Part shown: positions 1 through 12,992 of the stretch, one piece after another
Position numbering within the stretch: the first letter of the stretch is position 1
Layout of the letters: every line of letters begins with the position of its first letter
Assembly (NCBI GenBank): GCA_013398295.1
Contig: VZSF01002931.1
Location: 184,423-248,422, forward strand
From: Chionis minor
Lineage: Eukaryota; Chordata; Aves; Charadriiformes; Chionididae
Direction: 5' to 3'
DNA length: 64,000 bases
Position numbers and translations under genes: made by a program
The notes under the pieces: model-generated
What the model was told of the DNA's origin: nothing
The model's input: only the letters and a program-made list of their open reading frames with translations
The model's database searches: none

Positions 1-796
1 TAAAGGAAAAGAAAACCAGCAATGTTGAAAAGCAATTTGTTTTGCTGTATGTGGGCAGGTAGAGAAAATGGGGATGCACGTGCTGTAACCCAGTGATACC
101 TCTCTTAGGTTGTCCCCAGGGACTGATGGGGATTTGCAACTGTAGTACAATTGTTGCTTGAGGTAAGGCTTTAGCTGCAAAAAACCATGTTTCCAGCCAA
201 GTTATTTAAATTGAGTGCGCTTAGCTGGATTGCAAATTCCACTTAATGTGAATGTTGCTCACCATTTAACATCTTGGTTTTGGCATGAGCAAGTTGAGTC
301 TTAGCCTGCATTTCTCTTTCTGGATGCAACACAACTCAGACAAAAGCATTTTTACTTTGTCTTGGCTAGACGCTAAATTGTGGTTCTCCCAGAAGTTGTC
401 TCTGGTGCAAAGCTGCCCTTCCTCTAAAGGCTTCTTCCTGCCATCCTCAGCATCCCTTCACCTGTGCCTTACCTCTGTGCTCATGAGCACGTGCTGCAAT
501 GGGCCAGGGAATCAATCCTAGCTTCTAATAACCTTTTTATCACTAAAAGACATGTCTGTGGAATAACAGCATTAGAAAATACTGGTGTAACTCAAGAGTG
601 GACTGTTGGTCTGCTTGAGTTCATCTCCCTTTCCGACTTCTTCAGTGAGGCTGAACAAGCCCAGGTCCTCTTGCTCCCCACCCTGGTGATGCCAGACTTC
701 TCTGTGCTTGTTCATTTGTCTGTCTGTCTTTCTATCTTGAATATGAACGACTTGGCCAGATGAGGCCTTGCCTTGTGCGTAGCACCTAATAAATGT

Positions 797-1130
797 GGCC
801 GGGAGGCTGGAGCACGTGGAGCACACATGACATAAGAGGAGAGGCTGAGGGAGCTGGCTTAGTGTAGCCTGGAGAAGGGAAGGCTGAGTAAGATCTAATT
901 GCTCTTTTCAGCTATGTAATTAAGACTATAGAGAAGGGAGAGCCAGACTCCTCTCAGAGGTCTGGCGAAAGGACGAGAGACAATGGGTGTAAGCTGCAGC
1001 AAGGGAAATTCCAATGAGATGCAAGGAACGATGTTTTCACTGTGAGGATGGTGAAAGCCCAGAGAGGTGGGAACATTGCTTTTCTTTGAGGTATTCAACA
1101 CTCAGCTGGACAAGGTACCTTCCAACCTAA
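797..1130 (+). mobile_element. CR1 LINE fragment (3' part, 5'-truncated)
   Basis: Plus-strand match, from memory, to the end of CR1 ORF2 and its 3' UTR: a 'gaggctggagcac' block, then 'agcctggagaagggaaggct', 'gagccagactcctctcagag', 'aaaggacgagagacaatgg', 'ttttcactgtgagg' and a final 'ccttccaacctaaat'. These blocks come in the CR1 order. The expected tail repeats are missing after 'cctaaat', so the last bases are eroded or diverged. The frame is broken and no protein is expected. The 5' boundary is approximate. Confidence 0.85.
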
Positions 1131-3721
1131 ATTTTAAATGCAATTCTGCAAATGACCGTGAAATAAACAGGAAGGAATTGCATGTACAAGAAGAGATCAG
1201 TCTGAATGCAGCATGCGTGATCTCCTCCTCTGGCTTTGAAATAGCACTACTGCATTTCAGCAGCTCCTTGCTGACGGCTGGCCAAGAGCTAAGCAAGCTG
1301 CGTCACCGACGTGGAATATTTGCTTTTCTACTTGTACTGCATGGCGTTCACAGATAACTCTGAGAGCAGCAAGGCTACTTCTATCTCCTGGAGCTAATCC
1401 AAATAGATTACATTGCTGGAGGAAGTGAGAGGAGAGCAGGAAAATAGGAGTATCTTTATTTAAAACTAAATTGAAAAAAATCCTTAAAATCAAAGCACTT
1501 AGTAGGGGGCCAGCAGGACTGTGAGTTACCGGCCCTCGCTGGTACTGCATTCATCTCCCATGTGATGTGTTTTGACTGAATTGTCTTCTCTCTCCGACAA
1601 GTGGTGCTCCTAGCTAGTGTTAATTGGGCAGTGTAGAAAAAGGATCCAGCAGTTGTCTCTGTTGTACCTAATCTGTGGATAAATGGGAGAGCATAGGATT
1701 GTGAGGACTGTCAGGCTGGATTAGACTCAAGGTACATGTAATCTACTACTTTGCTTTCTTTGACGGCCAACACAGCAGGTTTCCAGGTGTCATTTTAAAA
1801 GCTGTCCAGAAGGCTTCAGGGGAAGCATCAACTCTTTTCTCCCTCTTTCAGCAAAATACTGCCCTGTCTGCCTTCCTTGCAGGGTCAACTTTCAAAAATC
1901 AGGAAAATTTCTAAGAGTCTCTAGAAGGCTGTGATTTGCTGATGGTGGTGTAGACCCACAGTGGGTCATAGGGGTGAGTGGTTGGGATTGACACAGCGCC
2001 CTGGGCTGCCAGGGACAACCAGGGGAAGGCAGCTTGCGTCCCCCAGGTAGGTGGGAAGAGGTCAGGACTGATATATAGCCTTTGCCCGGGGCTACGAGGA
2101 GACTTCTGCTGCTTCTGTGTATTTCATATGTGCAGTGTGTGTTGAATTGTGAAAGTCTGGAGCCTCTAAAAAAAAAAATCAGGGAAACCCAGGCAACAGT
2201 TGTCCCTCAAAAGCAGTCAGAAATACACTTCTGCAGGGATCACTTTTTGCGGGGATCTATCTCCATCAGAAGTCAGGATGCTCAGAAATGATCTTTGCTC
2301 TGGGTTGCAGAGTCTAAAGGAAAATAAGTTAAACTGGATCCCCTGGAGAGAGATGCAAAACCAGTAACGCTAAAAGTGAGATTCACTGGATTTTGTCTGC
2401 CAGTTGCAACCAAATTGTAAGGGAAAAAGCAGTGTAGAGGCTAGGTAGCTCCTGGGCTAGGTTTCTGCGTAGCCCACCCCTTATTGAGCAGCTTTTAAAA
2501 TGCCCCAGGCACTTGGCATCCTCTCTGGATCGCAGGCAGGTTGTTACCTCGGAGATGGTACCCCAAACTGGTAAAAGATGCCTATATACAAATATTTGGC
2601 AGGCTTGTGTGGACAAGGCAGACAAGAAGAGACCCCCAAAGCCTCAGTGGCTGCATTGCAGATATTGCCATGTTCAAGGGGGAGCACAAAAACAGAAGGA
2701 GGTTTTTAGGCAGCACTAGAAAAGGGGAAGCACCTTTCAGTGTGTCAGCTAACATTTAGTTATGCATAATCACATCAGTCAAATCAAAATAATAATGGAA
2801 ACAAACTTTTTTTAAAAGATAGAATGGCACGTAGGAGGTTTTCCTTCTTTTATTCCCAGACTCTTACTTTTGGGCTAGGAGGGAAAGATATGTAAGTGTT
2901 TGGGGTTACATTTTCCTTTATTTTCTCAGCTGTATTATACACAGAATGATCTGACACAAGAAAATGTACCCTGGCATTGTGACATCATGATTTCTGTTTT
3001 GTTGAGAAATAAATACTTGGTGCTGGAAGCCAAAAACTTCTAAAGCATAGCACCATTTGCCTGGTCATATTTTCATCTTCGTAAAGTCATGAATTCTGAA
3101 AAACATAATCTTGCAGTAATTTTTCTTAGAATCTAACAGTTCTGCTGGCTGCCCACATTAGTGCAATGTCTGGGCTTTCAGGGGGCTTTTTGTTACTTCT
3201 TTAGTCTCTCAATGAGCTATTGTGGAAATGGAAACACTTGCCTGCCAGTGACCATACTGAAGAATGTCTACCCTCACTCTTAGAGTTTTCAAAAGTAACA
3301 AGTCCTTAGGGACTGTGTATACTTGATCTCGTTTATTATGGGCTGTTGCTGACTGGCAATGATGAGAGTATTTCCATTTGCTTTCATCTGGCTGAAGGTA
3401 AATGTTTACCTGCTGCTGCACCTTTTGAAATAAGCTTTCTCTGGGATGTTTTCTGTGACACACCTCCGAGGCGAATCCATTATTTGACGCTTACTGGATC
3501 TTTTTTTCTGATTAGTTCCCTTCTCTGGTTGATGATGCCCCACAGTGTTATCACAAGGTGCAAGAAGAATATTGATGGGAAACCCCTGAATTTTAAGCAT
3601 GATCCAAGAGATTTTTCCAGAAAGCTGGCAGGGGTTTATTTTAAATGTCTGAAGAAATCCCTCATAGCAGACACGCTTTTCTGTCTGGAAAGGTGGAGAA
3701 CCCACAAAGGATTTTGGGAGG
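1131..3721. other. Unique non-coding stretch, nothing recognised
   Basis: No gene, RNA gene or repeat family was recognised. Open frames are all under 140 codons, overlap one another on both strands and show no domain-like composition. The stretch ends where the receptor-like pseudogene begins on the minus strand. Confidence 0.5.
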
Positions 3722-4726
3722 TTACATCTCCACGCTCTGGACAATGGTAGGCTTCTCACATCTCGGGCACAAGCAGGCTTCAGTGAAGTATTGTCTGACT
3801 TTTTTGTAACCAAACATAATGACATAGGAACTGGATGAGTAAATAGATGCAGGACAGCACTCCGTAGAGACCACTGAGGATGCTGTTCTCAAAGTTGTGC
3901 TAAGGAGTCCTGAAACAAGAGCAATCCAGGTGATGATCCAGCAATCCAATCTCCATTGGAGAGCCAGTAGACAATGTAAATGGAAAGCAGCAAGAGCAAG
4001 ATCTTGGTTGCCTGAGCTATGTGTTTGTTCAAAGTGCTCCTCGTGGTGGAGACAGCCCTTACTTTTCTCCTTTGCCTCCAGAGGAGGCCAATGATGAATC
4101 CATTCAGGACTATGACAAGGATGATGATGATGAGATCCAGGCTGACAGAGGTGTAGGTGGTGAACTTCATGATGAAACTCCTTGGAGAACTTAAGCAAGT
4201 GCTGGTAGCCAAATACACAATGGTTTCATTACTTATCCTCTCTGCTGTTGTGTTGTACTGAAGGTATGGCAATTGGAAGATGATGCTGAAGATCCAGCAG
4301 CCAGCAAGGATGGTGTTCACGTACAGCCCCTGGTGCCTGTAGATGAACTTGGACCAGTGATGGTTAGCTCTGTGGATATTTATCAAATGGAGGAAACAGA
4401 TTCTCCACTGACCAGATGCTGATCAGCCTCAACATGTGATATGTGTAGAGGAGGATGCGGCACCACCTCTCACCAAAAACACCGGTGCCGGCAAAGGAGA
4501 CAACTGCTGGGACCTCTTTGTCGCAACAGAGTAAAAGGTTCATGAGGGCCAGGTTGACGATGACCCTGTCTAAGGGCTGAAGGACTTTGTGCTGGATGGC
4601 ATTACTGATAAAGGCAAAGAGCACAATGAGGTTGCCTATTGTGCCAGTAAATTCCAAGGCCAAGAGATAAATGAAGATGGAAACAGGGTTACATACCATA
4701 ACCGATGCTTGAAGAGGGGCCCCCAT
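3722..4726 (-). pseudogene. Vomeronasal type 1 / ORA-like GPCR pseudogene
   Basis: Read from 4726 downward, this single-exon relic has a seven-helix layout. It starts at an ATG at 4726, or possibly at a second ATG at 4699. TM1 carries GTIGNLIVLFAF and TM2 carries NLALMNLLLCCDKEVPAVVSF-like sequence. TM3 opens with WCRILLYTYHMLRLISI, which aligns with the V1R TM3 pattern C-K/R-L-x-x-Y-x-x-R-x-x-R-x-x-S-I. TM4 is CWIFSIIFQLPYL. The second extracellular loop has glycosylation sequons NTT and NET. TM5 is LIIIILVIVLNGFIIGLLW, and TM6 contains ATKILLLLLSIYIVYW. The C-terminal part of TM7 reads SYVIMFGYKKVRQYF. The frame breaks near 4390 (TM3), near 3900 (before TM7) and near 3842 (inside TM7). Each break fits one extra base, or two lost. 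The family is inferred from TM3 and TM6; a bitter taste receptor (T2R) is less likely because its TM3 and TM5 signatures are absent. The single-copy ancV1R is a possible ortholog but unproven. Confidence 0.72.
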
Positions 4727-6255
4727 AGCCTTTCCCAGCTGCTTTCCTAGCTTCTTCCTCCTTGCCTTGGCTGGTTGAACCTACCACATCTGCTTCTGGC
4801 TCTGTACCATGTCTCGGTGATGGCAGTGTTGCTATCGCCTCTCTCCGTGGGGTCGTTCCCTGCTCTCCACCAAGGTTTGCAGGCTGCAGCTCCACTAGCT
4901 TTGTTTGCTTTGCTGCCTGTGCAGCTGCTCTTATCTCAGTTGGAAGGGCCAGTGAGGGTGGAGATTAGGCAGGGAGCTGTGCCGCGGCTGAAAATGTTGC
5001 ATATGTAAGTAGACAGGCTTGCAAGTGAAAAACCCTGCAGGAAGTGGTGGGGTTGGAGGGAGAGCCTGAGAACTGAAGTTAGCTTGAAGATTGTGTTGAG
5101 CACTGAGAGGTCTGTCCTGCTGCAGTTGGTCACTCCATGCTGGAAGCTACTAAAGAAAAACCTGGCTTGGTGGGACAGGATGGTGCGTGAGTACACATGT
5201 GTGTGAAGGTGAAAGAGGGGAGTCATTCTGAGCAAACTCTGGGGAAAAACTGTGTTAAAAAGAGCCCATGACTGAAATGCAGAGGTCTGGGTCTTAACTA
5301 TGGTCCAGCCCTCTCCTTCCTCTACTCCCACCCATCCCACACAGCAGGCACTGAATGTCATCAGACCCTCACAATTGATTTCCTTGTCCCTCAGGGCTGT
5401 CAGATCTCCTCTGGGCATGCACAGAAATGTTCTGCTCAGAGCAGCTGGACCCCTTTGTCATTTGGGATCCAGCAGCTAATCAGTTTGGGTATAGAGATCC
5501 TGCTCTGATCCATGTTATCACAGCTCATCAGAGATCATCAGCGTGGTTGTTACCAGCATCATCAGACCCTTGGCAAGAGGTAATTGTAGCTGCTTTGTTA
5601 AACATAGAAAAATACCTGGTGCTGACCCCCTACTTGCACCGAAAAGGAAAGGCACCTGCCCAGGTTCGTATCACTCCCAGGAGGCAGCTGTCTGCCAGTC
5701 AGGCTCCCAGCTCCCCACCGTGCAAGTCCTGTTGGGGCTGGAGTGGGATGCAGGCAGGAATAGCCTGGTCAGGGTGGGAGAGGGGATCTGAGCTCCCACA
5801 GAAGCTCAGATCACAGCTTCTGAGTTTCCTTGCTCCCATAAGTAAAATAAGAGGGGCTCAAGCTGCCCCGAGTTTGTACCCAGCTCTCCCTCCATGCTCC
5901 TTGGGAAATGATGCATCATTGGTGATGGGAGCACAGGAACTTATTGGCGGTGCTCTGCAGCAATGATGGTTTCTGGGTGTCCTATGATGTGGTGAGGACT
6001 GCATGGACATGTTGGGCCGTTAAAAAAAGAAAGGAAAACCTTTCTGAGAAGAAGGAACGGAATCCAGGGCTCATTTTGCTTTTGGACTCCTGCAGTACTC
6101 ATTTATTTTAAAGCAATAGTTCAACTTCAGAGGCTGTATTTTTTTTTTTTCCCCCCCAAGTAGTATATTAGTCCTGGGAATTTGTTTCCATTTTACCAGA
6201 CTTTTCAAAATCAAGCTACTATTTATTTACTGATTGGAAGTGGAACAATGCTAAA

Positions 6256-6258
<3 letters not shown>

Positions 6259-6287
<29 letters not shown>
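6259..6287. repeat. Poly-T tract (T29)
   Basis: An uninterrupted run of 29 T followed by CAG. No retroelement body was recognised on either side, so this could be the A-tail of a decayed minus-strand insertion or a simple homopolymer. Its length is prone to sequencing error. Confidence 0.95.
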
Positions 6288-9200
6288 CAGTGGAAACACG
6301 GGGAAAAAACACATTTGATTTTATCCCCTCCCAGTATGATATTGACTCACGGAGACTGGATCAGACAGGGAGAGAGGGGAAGGAGGTCAGTACCATATTG
6401 TGTGGTTGAGACTCAGTTGTGGACCCCGCTGGGAGTAACTGCTTTTGCTGAGCGAGGTCTGCTTTTGACCATGCAGGTGTCAGCATGGAGACAAGCAAAT
6501 AAACCTCCTATTGAAATGAGGGCTCCTATCACAACCCGTCTTGAGGTCAGACCCATGCAAGAGCTCTTATTTGGCCAATGTTGTCTTTCTTGCTAACAGC
6601 TGCTTGCTCTAAGGTGGCCAAAATCAGATGCCTTGAGAAAAACAAACAGCAGATCTTTCCCCTGCATTTAGGAATTGGCAGCCTAGGACTCCTGACTGGG
6701 ATTGGCTTGACTTTAGTGCCTTCAGTGGACCTTTCCTCCCTTTGTTTGCATCTTTGCTTGCTGCTGGAGGATTGCATGGAGATTAATGAATACCTTAGGG
6801 CGATGGTGGTGGGGACAGACAGTGTCTTTTGTGATGTTAATGCAGGGCTGGAAAAATAAATTGATGGCCAGTGATGACTACCCAGGTTACATTGTCTTCT
6901 CTTTGATTTAATCACTGTATGATTAGTCCAGAGCTTGAAAACTATGCTGTTAAACATCGTGCTGTTTCTTTTATTGGATGGCTACTGATAGAAGTTACTG
7001 GAAGATTTCCAGTGCTTCTGCTTCCATACAAAGTGTGCAAAATTGCAAGGGGTGGCTAGGATCCCACCTATCTGCGTCAGATCTACCTGCTGCACACCTG
7101 ATATTTGGCTGTCTTCTTGAAAGCCACCAGTGATGGGACACATGCCCTCTCCCACCCCCAAACCCTTCCAGTTCATCACTGTGCCTGTTCACAACAAGGA
7201 TTTCCTTTATGTTTGACCTAAATCTTCCTGGGAACAATATAAGCTCAGTATCATCACTATTCTGTAATGAATATTCATTATAATTCTGTAATGAATAACG
7301 AAGGTCAGTGTTCTTTAAGAAGATAGAAGAAAGGCACACAGGAGGTCCATCTAATAATGGAGGTGACTGGTATATAAAGTAGGGAGGTGTTATAATTAAT
7401 ATCACAAGAGTGGCAATGTGCTAAGGAAACTCCTGGCAACCAGATGAAGGGATGCCATGAAGTTTTAGCTTCAAGAAGTTAAAAAAAGCATCGACTGAAG
7501 TTAATGGAAATTCTGCCTGCATAAGAAACACAGGTGGAATGGAAAATCGGCTTATTTTAATCAAAGCGAGAGGAAAAAAACCCTAATTTAAATCAGTCCA
7601 AGTGATTGCAGGCTTAATTCTTTCCCCTTATTAGACTCTTCAATCCTAACCCAACAGTCCTAAGAGACTGCTTTACATTGGAGACATGGGAATTTGATTT
7701 GTATGCGTGCTGACCTGTTGAAGTGATACAGCAAAGCCATCCTCTCTCAGTGGGGTGGCTTTCAAGCTGAATCATCTGTTAAAGACGATTATGTGGAAAC
7801 CATCCCTTTCTGGAAAGTGTGATGGGTGGGGAGAAAATGTCCCCTCTGTGAGTGCTCTCAGATACATGGATCTGAGGTGCTAAATAATTGCTATGGACAG
7901 AAGGAGGAGGAGGGAGCTTTGCTCCTGTTCTGAGCTGGATGTGAAAGATGGAGGAAGCATAGAAAAGCAGATCTGCTGATCTATGGGCTGAGAACAGCCT
8001 TTAAATCCCCACTGCTGGTTACCAAACTAGTAACCTTTCCTGCAGCCTGTAATGATAGCTTCCCTCTTGCGCTGTGGTGATGGGAAGGAATGTCGTGGTT
8101 TGGGTATGAACACATAAGGCTGAGGTATCCCCTGCTCTCTGAAGAGCCCAGTGTCAGAAAATGGCCGCAGAGGAGCCAATATAATCAGAAGTGACCAAAC
8201 TGCCCCTCCTGGGAAAGGCAGTTTTGCTGGAGCCAAGGGCGTGTTGACACAAGGGAAACTTCAAACAGCTTTCACCTTCCTTCTTTTCCTTTCAACAACG
8301 TGGCATGGTTTTTCTGCTGTTTCCTTTCAGTTCTCATCACGTTGTTTTAAAACTTTTTCTTGGCTGTGCAGCATCTTGGAGGAGAATGTATCAGTATTGC
8401 CAGAGTGAAACTCCAGAGGTGTCTTTCAATGCATCAGAGTTGATCCATCAGAGTTTGGAAAACCACATAGTCCTTGAAAAGCAGCACGCATTAGCTTCGG
8501 AAGGAAGTTTAAACCCAAACTGTTGCTGAGCAGAGTGGCCAGGCATAGATCATCTTCTGCAGTGACCATGTGGATGTTGGGTAGAGAACATCTACTTTGG
8601 AGCTCAGGGCTTGCTCTTTTGCAGAGACAGGTCTCGCTGAAAAGCTCACGTAAAGGCTTCTTGTCTGCCTCTAGGATTTATTCATTACAGGTAGTGAGCA
8701 TACATATGCCTCTTTTTCATGCTTGTTGCCTTTCTGGGCACCCATGGCTCCATTATATTTGAGAGTAGATGGGGAGCTCTTCAAGGAGGGTTCTCTGCCT
8801 TGCCTCGGTCTGGGAGATGCCCTGAATCAAACGAAACACTCAGCAATTACAGTTATGTGGAGACAGTAGGTTTATGGGTGTTAAAAAGGGGGAAAATAAA
8901 GGTCAATCAGGAAAGATTTACTTTATTTAAAAAAAAATATTTAATTCCCCAAATGTCCCCAAATTCCCCAAATGTTACAAAAAGAAAAAATATACACCCT
9001 TAGTTTTTTTTCACCCCTCCTACAGTTTTAATCTGCTCTAGAAATGAAAGAAGCAAGGGAAAGGGCAGTGGGTAGATGCTGGTTTAGAAAGCCATGATAA
9101 AAAGGCCTGATTTACCTTGGTTTTAATGGGGTTCAGCCAAAATTCCTGCCGAGAGAGAAATGGAAGTGCATTCCTTTTCTTCCCATTTCGCTTTTTTTCA

Positions 9201-9450
9201 TCACAGAAATGACACAGACGGAGAGGGTTTAACCAGCCAATTCAAATGAATAAGTGAAGGAGAGACCCCATTTCATCCTGGCAGTCCTTCTGGAAACGAG
9301 GCCAACTCATTAGCTGTACCTCTCAGCAGAACAGCCTGTTCTCACTGCCCTGCACATTGCATGGTCGTCTTCTGCTCTCCTACCATTAGCAGAGGTTAGC
9401 ACTTGGAAAGCTGGAACCCTGGGAAAGCTGCAGCCTTCTTCTTGCACTTT

Positions 9451-9489
9451 GCCATATATATATATGGCAAATATATATATATATATTTG
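9451..9489. repeat. AT microsatellite forming two adjacent perfect palindromes
   Basis: The interval 9451-9468 reads gccatatatatatatggc, a perfect 18-base palindrome. It is followed at 9468-9489 by a second perfect palindrome of 22 bases, a TA core flanked by CAA and TTG. A short GT run follows. Both could extrude as hairpins. Confidence 0.9.
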
Positions 9490-10284
9490 TGTGTGTAAAA
9501 ATAAAGGCTGGCTTTTGCAAACATTTTTATTTTTTGGCCCTTCCATCCATCTTCATCCTCATCCCCAGGAAACATCCAACCCTGGGGGATTCAGCCAAAA
9601 AGAAGTGGAAATTTCCTGGTGTGTTTTTGCAGTCATATTAATTTTTTGGTAGGATTTGCATTTGAACAGAAGAGCAAAAATAACCCAGAGAAGTGGAGCT
9701 GCGAGCAGACTCATATTCCCGGCCAGGCGACATCGAAAGGCCGTTTCGACTCCACTCAGCGCTGTCCCTTTGCAGCCTTGGGTTGGGTTCTGCACTCCCC
9801 TTGCAGTGGTACTGCCAGGTGCTGCACCTGTGTCTCCTGGTGCCATCAGCGGTACCCAACTAAGAAGGACCAGGAAAGTTGGTTTTGGAGATTTCCCCAG
9901 AGATGGGTTTTGCTGCCATCCTGTGTTCATTGCCTTTTGAAGTCTCTGAACTGGTCTGAAGGCAACAGTTTGGTGATCTCCATCTTGCAGCACGTCTTGC
10001 AGTGTCTCCCCTCCTGGTACTAGGAGCTGTACAAACTCCCACCGACCACTCATGGTGCAGTGAAAGGCAAAAGGAAGGGAAAGGGAAGGTGATCGCTCCT
10101 CCTGACTCCTTGTGAACAGGACATATAGGGGCAGATGCTGAAAAGTTACTTAATCACCATTAGGCATGAGAATGCCCATGGGAACCTATTTGCATCTGTA
10201 GGTACCCCCAGATTTTTAAAGGACACAAGCAGGAAGGCTGGGTGGCATAAGAGAAAGGGCTCATCTCCCTCTGACAGCTGCTGC

Positions 10285-10370
10285 TTGCCTGAAGTCAGTC
10301 TCAAGTCTCTGTGCCTCAGTTTCCCCATGTGCAAATTGGGGATGCTAAAGGATGGAAGGGTGCTGTAAGA
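10285..10370 (+). mobile_element. MIR-type SINE relic
   Basis: The segment 'ctctgtgcctcagtttcccc' followed by 'atgtgcaaattggggatgct' matches the conserved 3' half of MIR (CTCTGTGCCTCAGTTTCC, then ATCTGTAAAATGGGGATAAT) in order and orientation. Only this part is recognisable. The assignment is from memory of the consensus. Confidence 0.7.
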
Positions 10371-11024
10371 GCTCATGTGCTCCTGATGGGTTAGCACCCA
10401 TGCAGTCCCTGGTTAAGGGTTGGTCTGTGCTGGCCAGCTGGCCATTTTCCTGCCGTATTCCTACATGGAGCCTAGCTGCAGCCAGCCAAAGCCTCAGGTT
10501 GTGTGGTCTTGGCCTCCACCTTCCTCCTATTCCCCTGAGGCTGCTGGTGGCCCTACACTTGTCAATGTCACCCTTATTTTCTTCCTTCTCAGGGGGGTTT
10601 CACCCCCAGCCTCGGACTGGTGTCATAGCCAGTCCCATCCTATGCAGCATCCCTGCAGCAGCTTGTCCTTCTTCTGCACCCTGGGTAAGCCCATGGTTCC
10701 CCTTGCTCCTCAGGCTCGCTCACAGGTCCCTGACTGTCACTGCTTCCTGGATGTGTTTTCCTTTCCCCACGTATTCCTTGGGGATGGAGCATCCTTCTGC
10801 ATGGGATCAGACAGTCACCACATGGTCCTTGGACTGTATCTTGCATGTCCCAGTGTTCACCGTGGTATCACCTTCAACAGCCAAGCCTCAGGGCAGAGCA
10901 TGGGGAAGTGCTGGAGCACGTTAAAAGACATCACAGCTATAGCTGCACCTTCACTGATGGGTAGAGACATTCTCTTTCAGGGTCCTGTTATTCACAGACT
11001 TGGGAGATCTGTGTTCATCCCCAT

Positions 11025-11115
11025 TTCTCCCAGTGCTTATCTGTGGGGCACTGGCCAAGTCACTTAACCTCTCCCAACTTTTCCTTTGCCTGTAGAGAGA
11101 GGATAAACTTCCATC
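11025..11115 (+). mobile_element. MIR-type SINE relic
   Basis: The blocks 'ggccaagtcacttaacctct', 'tttgcctgtag' and 'gaggataa' correspond to the MIR series TTGGGCAAGTCACTTAACCTCT, TCATCTGTAAAATG and GGATAA. It has the same orientation as the relic about 0.7 kb upstream. Between them lies unrecognised sequence, so they are probably separate insertions. Confidence 0.65.
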
Positions 11116-12759
11116 TTCCCACCCTGGTGTGACCCATTGCTTTAATGCAACACGTCTTTGGTGTGAACTGAGCTGGATCTCCATCTACTCAACAGTCTGG
11201 ATCAGAGGGAAGCAAAGAAATTCAACAGGGCCTGGAGAAGAGCAGCCACTGCCACTTCCTGGCTTATGGGATGACTTAAACAGCTCCTTGATTTTAGTTC
11301 AGGTCCCTTAAATGAAGCCTTGGGTAGACCCCAGCATGGCCTAGAAGCTGTCACTCCAAGCAGCCTTGTGCAAACCATGTCAAGTGAGGTGTTTCTGTGT
11401 TTTCTGGGTCTGGCTGTGCACTGTGTTGTATCTATCAGCAAACTAACCAGGAACTGTTCTTTGGCCTCAAAGCCAACTGTTCTGCTTCATACATTTCAAC
11501 CCTCAACCCCTAAACCAAGCTCAAACGTTGCTGGGGAGCTGGTTCACTGGCTCCAGCATGGGCACTTTAATTGTCTGGGCAATCACTTTCCAGTTGGTGC
11601 TTGAGTGACTAGTGTGGATATAGTGTGTCAGATCAGAGACTCCAGAAAAAGCAACACCTTCTGGATGCAGCACCATATTTCAGCACTGAGAATAATTCTG
11701 TATCCCCATCTGCTTTATTTTAAGCAGCTCTGGGGATGGAAGGAGCCACCTTAAAAGAATACAGCCAGCACTATCCTGCTCCATCCGCCCACGGGCTGAC
11801 AGATTAAATCTTGTTTACTTGTGCCAGAAGTCTTGCTCACTTGTTTGTCATTATCTGGAGTTTTGTTAGGCCATGATAAAAAAATAAAGAAATAAGCAAA
11901 ACAAAACTTTTTTTTTTTTTTTTTTTTTTTAATAGAAGGAAAGTCAGGGAAGGAAAAGTGCAGATGCTCTTGGAGAACAGCAGAGCAGTAGTTTCTGATC
12001 CTGCTGAGGACACGTGGAGGGACAGCTCTGAAAGAACCACAGGAAGAACTTCTGGCCGTGCACCACACCTCATCTCAGTTACTCACCTGTCCCCACAGCC
12101 TGTCTCCAGGACTTGCAAATCCACCTCCATTTCTAATCGCAATTTTCAATTTATTTCCTTCCGAAATTTGCTGTTAGGTTCCAAGTTCTCTAATCTTGCA
12201 TATCTTCTGCCACCCACGCTAGACACCAAAACTAGGTTATCACAGTGAATGATATACTTCTCCATTCAAATTCAAAAGAAAGAAGTCCAGATAAGAGCTG
12301 AGCAGACACATTTTGCCACCACATATCATAGCTTTCCATGCTGATATTCACAACTCCCTTCCTTACTTTCCTTCCCCCCCCCCACTTCCCTTTTCATCTA
12401 CTTGCTTCACATCCCGATCCAGAGAATAAATCAGGTAGACTGGACTTCATTACTTGGAAGGCCACCAATTTCCAGACATGTGCCAAATACCGGCTTTTCA
12501 TAACCTCACCATATGCTGCAGAGTTGGATTTGGCAGCTGTCAAGAAAGCTTCAGTTCAGAAAACCGGAAGGAGATGCCCCAGATTCCTGTGGCTCATGCA
12601 GACAAGCCTGGCACCCCATCACCTGTGAGGTCATATAAGTGGTGGAGCACATGTGTGAAATACATCTGTGTCAAAGCACAGCCAACACCTCCTTGCTAGC
12701 GGCAAGCACGCTCAAAAGGAGAGATGTCAAATTGGTAGAGAAAAGGTAAGGTTCTAAGG
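11116..12759. other. Unique non-coding stretch with homopolymers
   Basis: No gene or element was recognised. It contains T23 at 11908-11930 and C10 at about 12374-12383. The T23 run gives nearby minus-strand frames an artificial lysine string. Confidence 0.5.
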
Positions 12760-12992
12760 TGGATCTAAGTTGTGTCTAGAACCACTAAAACAGAAGACAG
12801 AGCTGGACTCTTCTCAGAGATGCACAGGAAAGGATAGGAGGTGACAAACAATTCCAGTGAGACGCAAGGAAAAAATTTTCACTGTGAGAGTGGTAAAACA
12901 TAGGAAAAGGGGATTAGAGAGGCTGTGCATTCTCCATCCTTGGAGCTATTCAAAAGTCTGCTGGACATGGCCAAGGGCAATCTACTAAGCTA
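12760..12992 (+). mobile_element. CR1 LINE fragment
   Basis: Plus-strand CR1 3' region: 'agctggactcttctcagag', 'atgcacaggaaaggatagga', 'aaattttcactgtgagag', 'agagaggctgtgcattctcc' and 'tccttggagctattcaaaa' in the expected order. The end-most 3' UTR and tail repeats are not visible, so the copy is truncated at both ends. It is more diverged than the larger CR1 at 15.5 kb. Confidence 0.85.

Larger units (their letters stand above)
4727..10284. other. Unique non-coding stretch with simple tracts
   Basis: No gene or mobile element was recognised. It holds a T29 run, a short tandem of the octamer ccccaaat near 8947-8973, and the AT palindromes listed separately. Frames of up to about 180 codons (for example 5427-5966) overlap others in both directions and have no family resemblance. 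Confidence 0.5.

Noticed and set aside
6259..6290. T29 followed by CAG as a splice acceptor
   Set aside because: A homopolymer plus CAG arises easily. No coding exon follows and no branch-site context is convincing.
10352..11067. Overlapping 190- and 215-codon plus-strand frames
   Set aside because: They overlap in two frames, cover two MIR relics, sit in C-rich DNA with few stops and show no domain.
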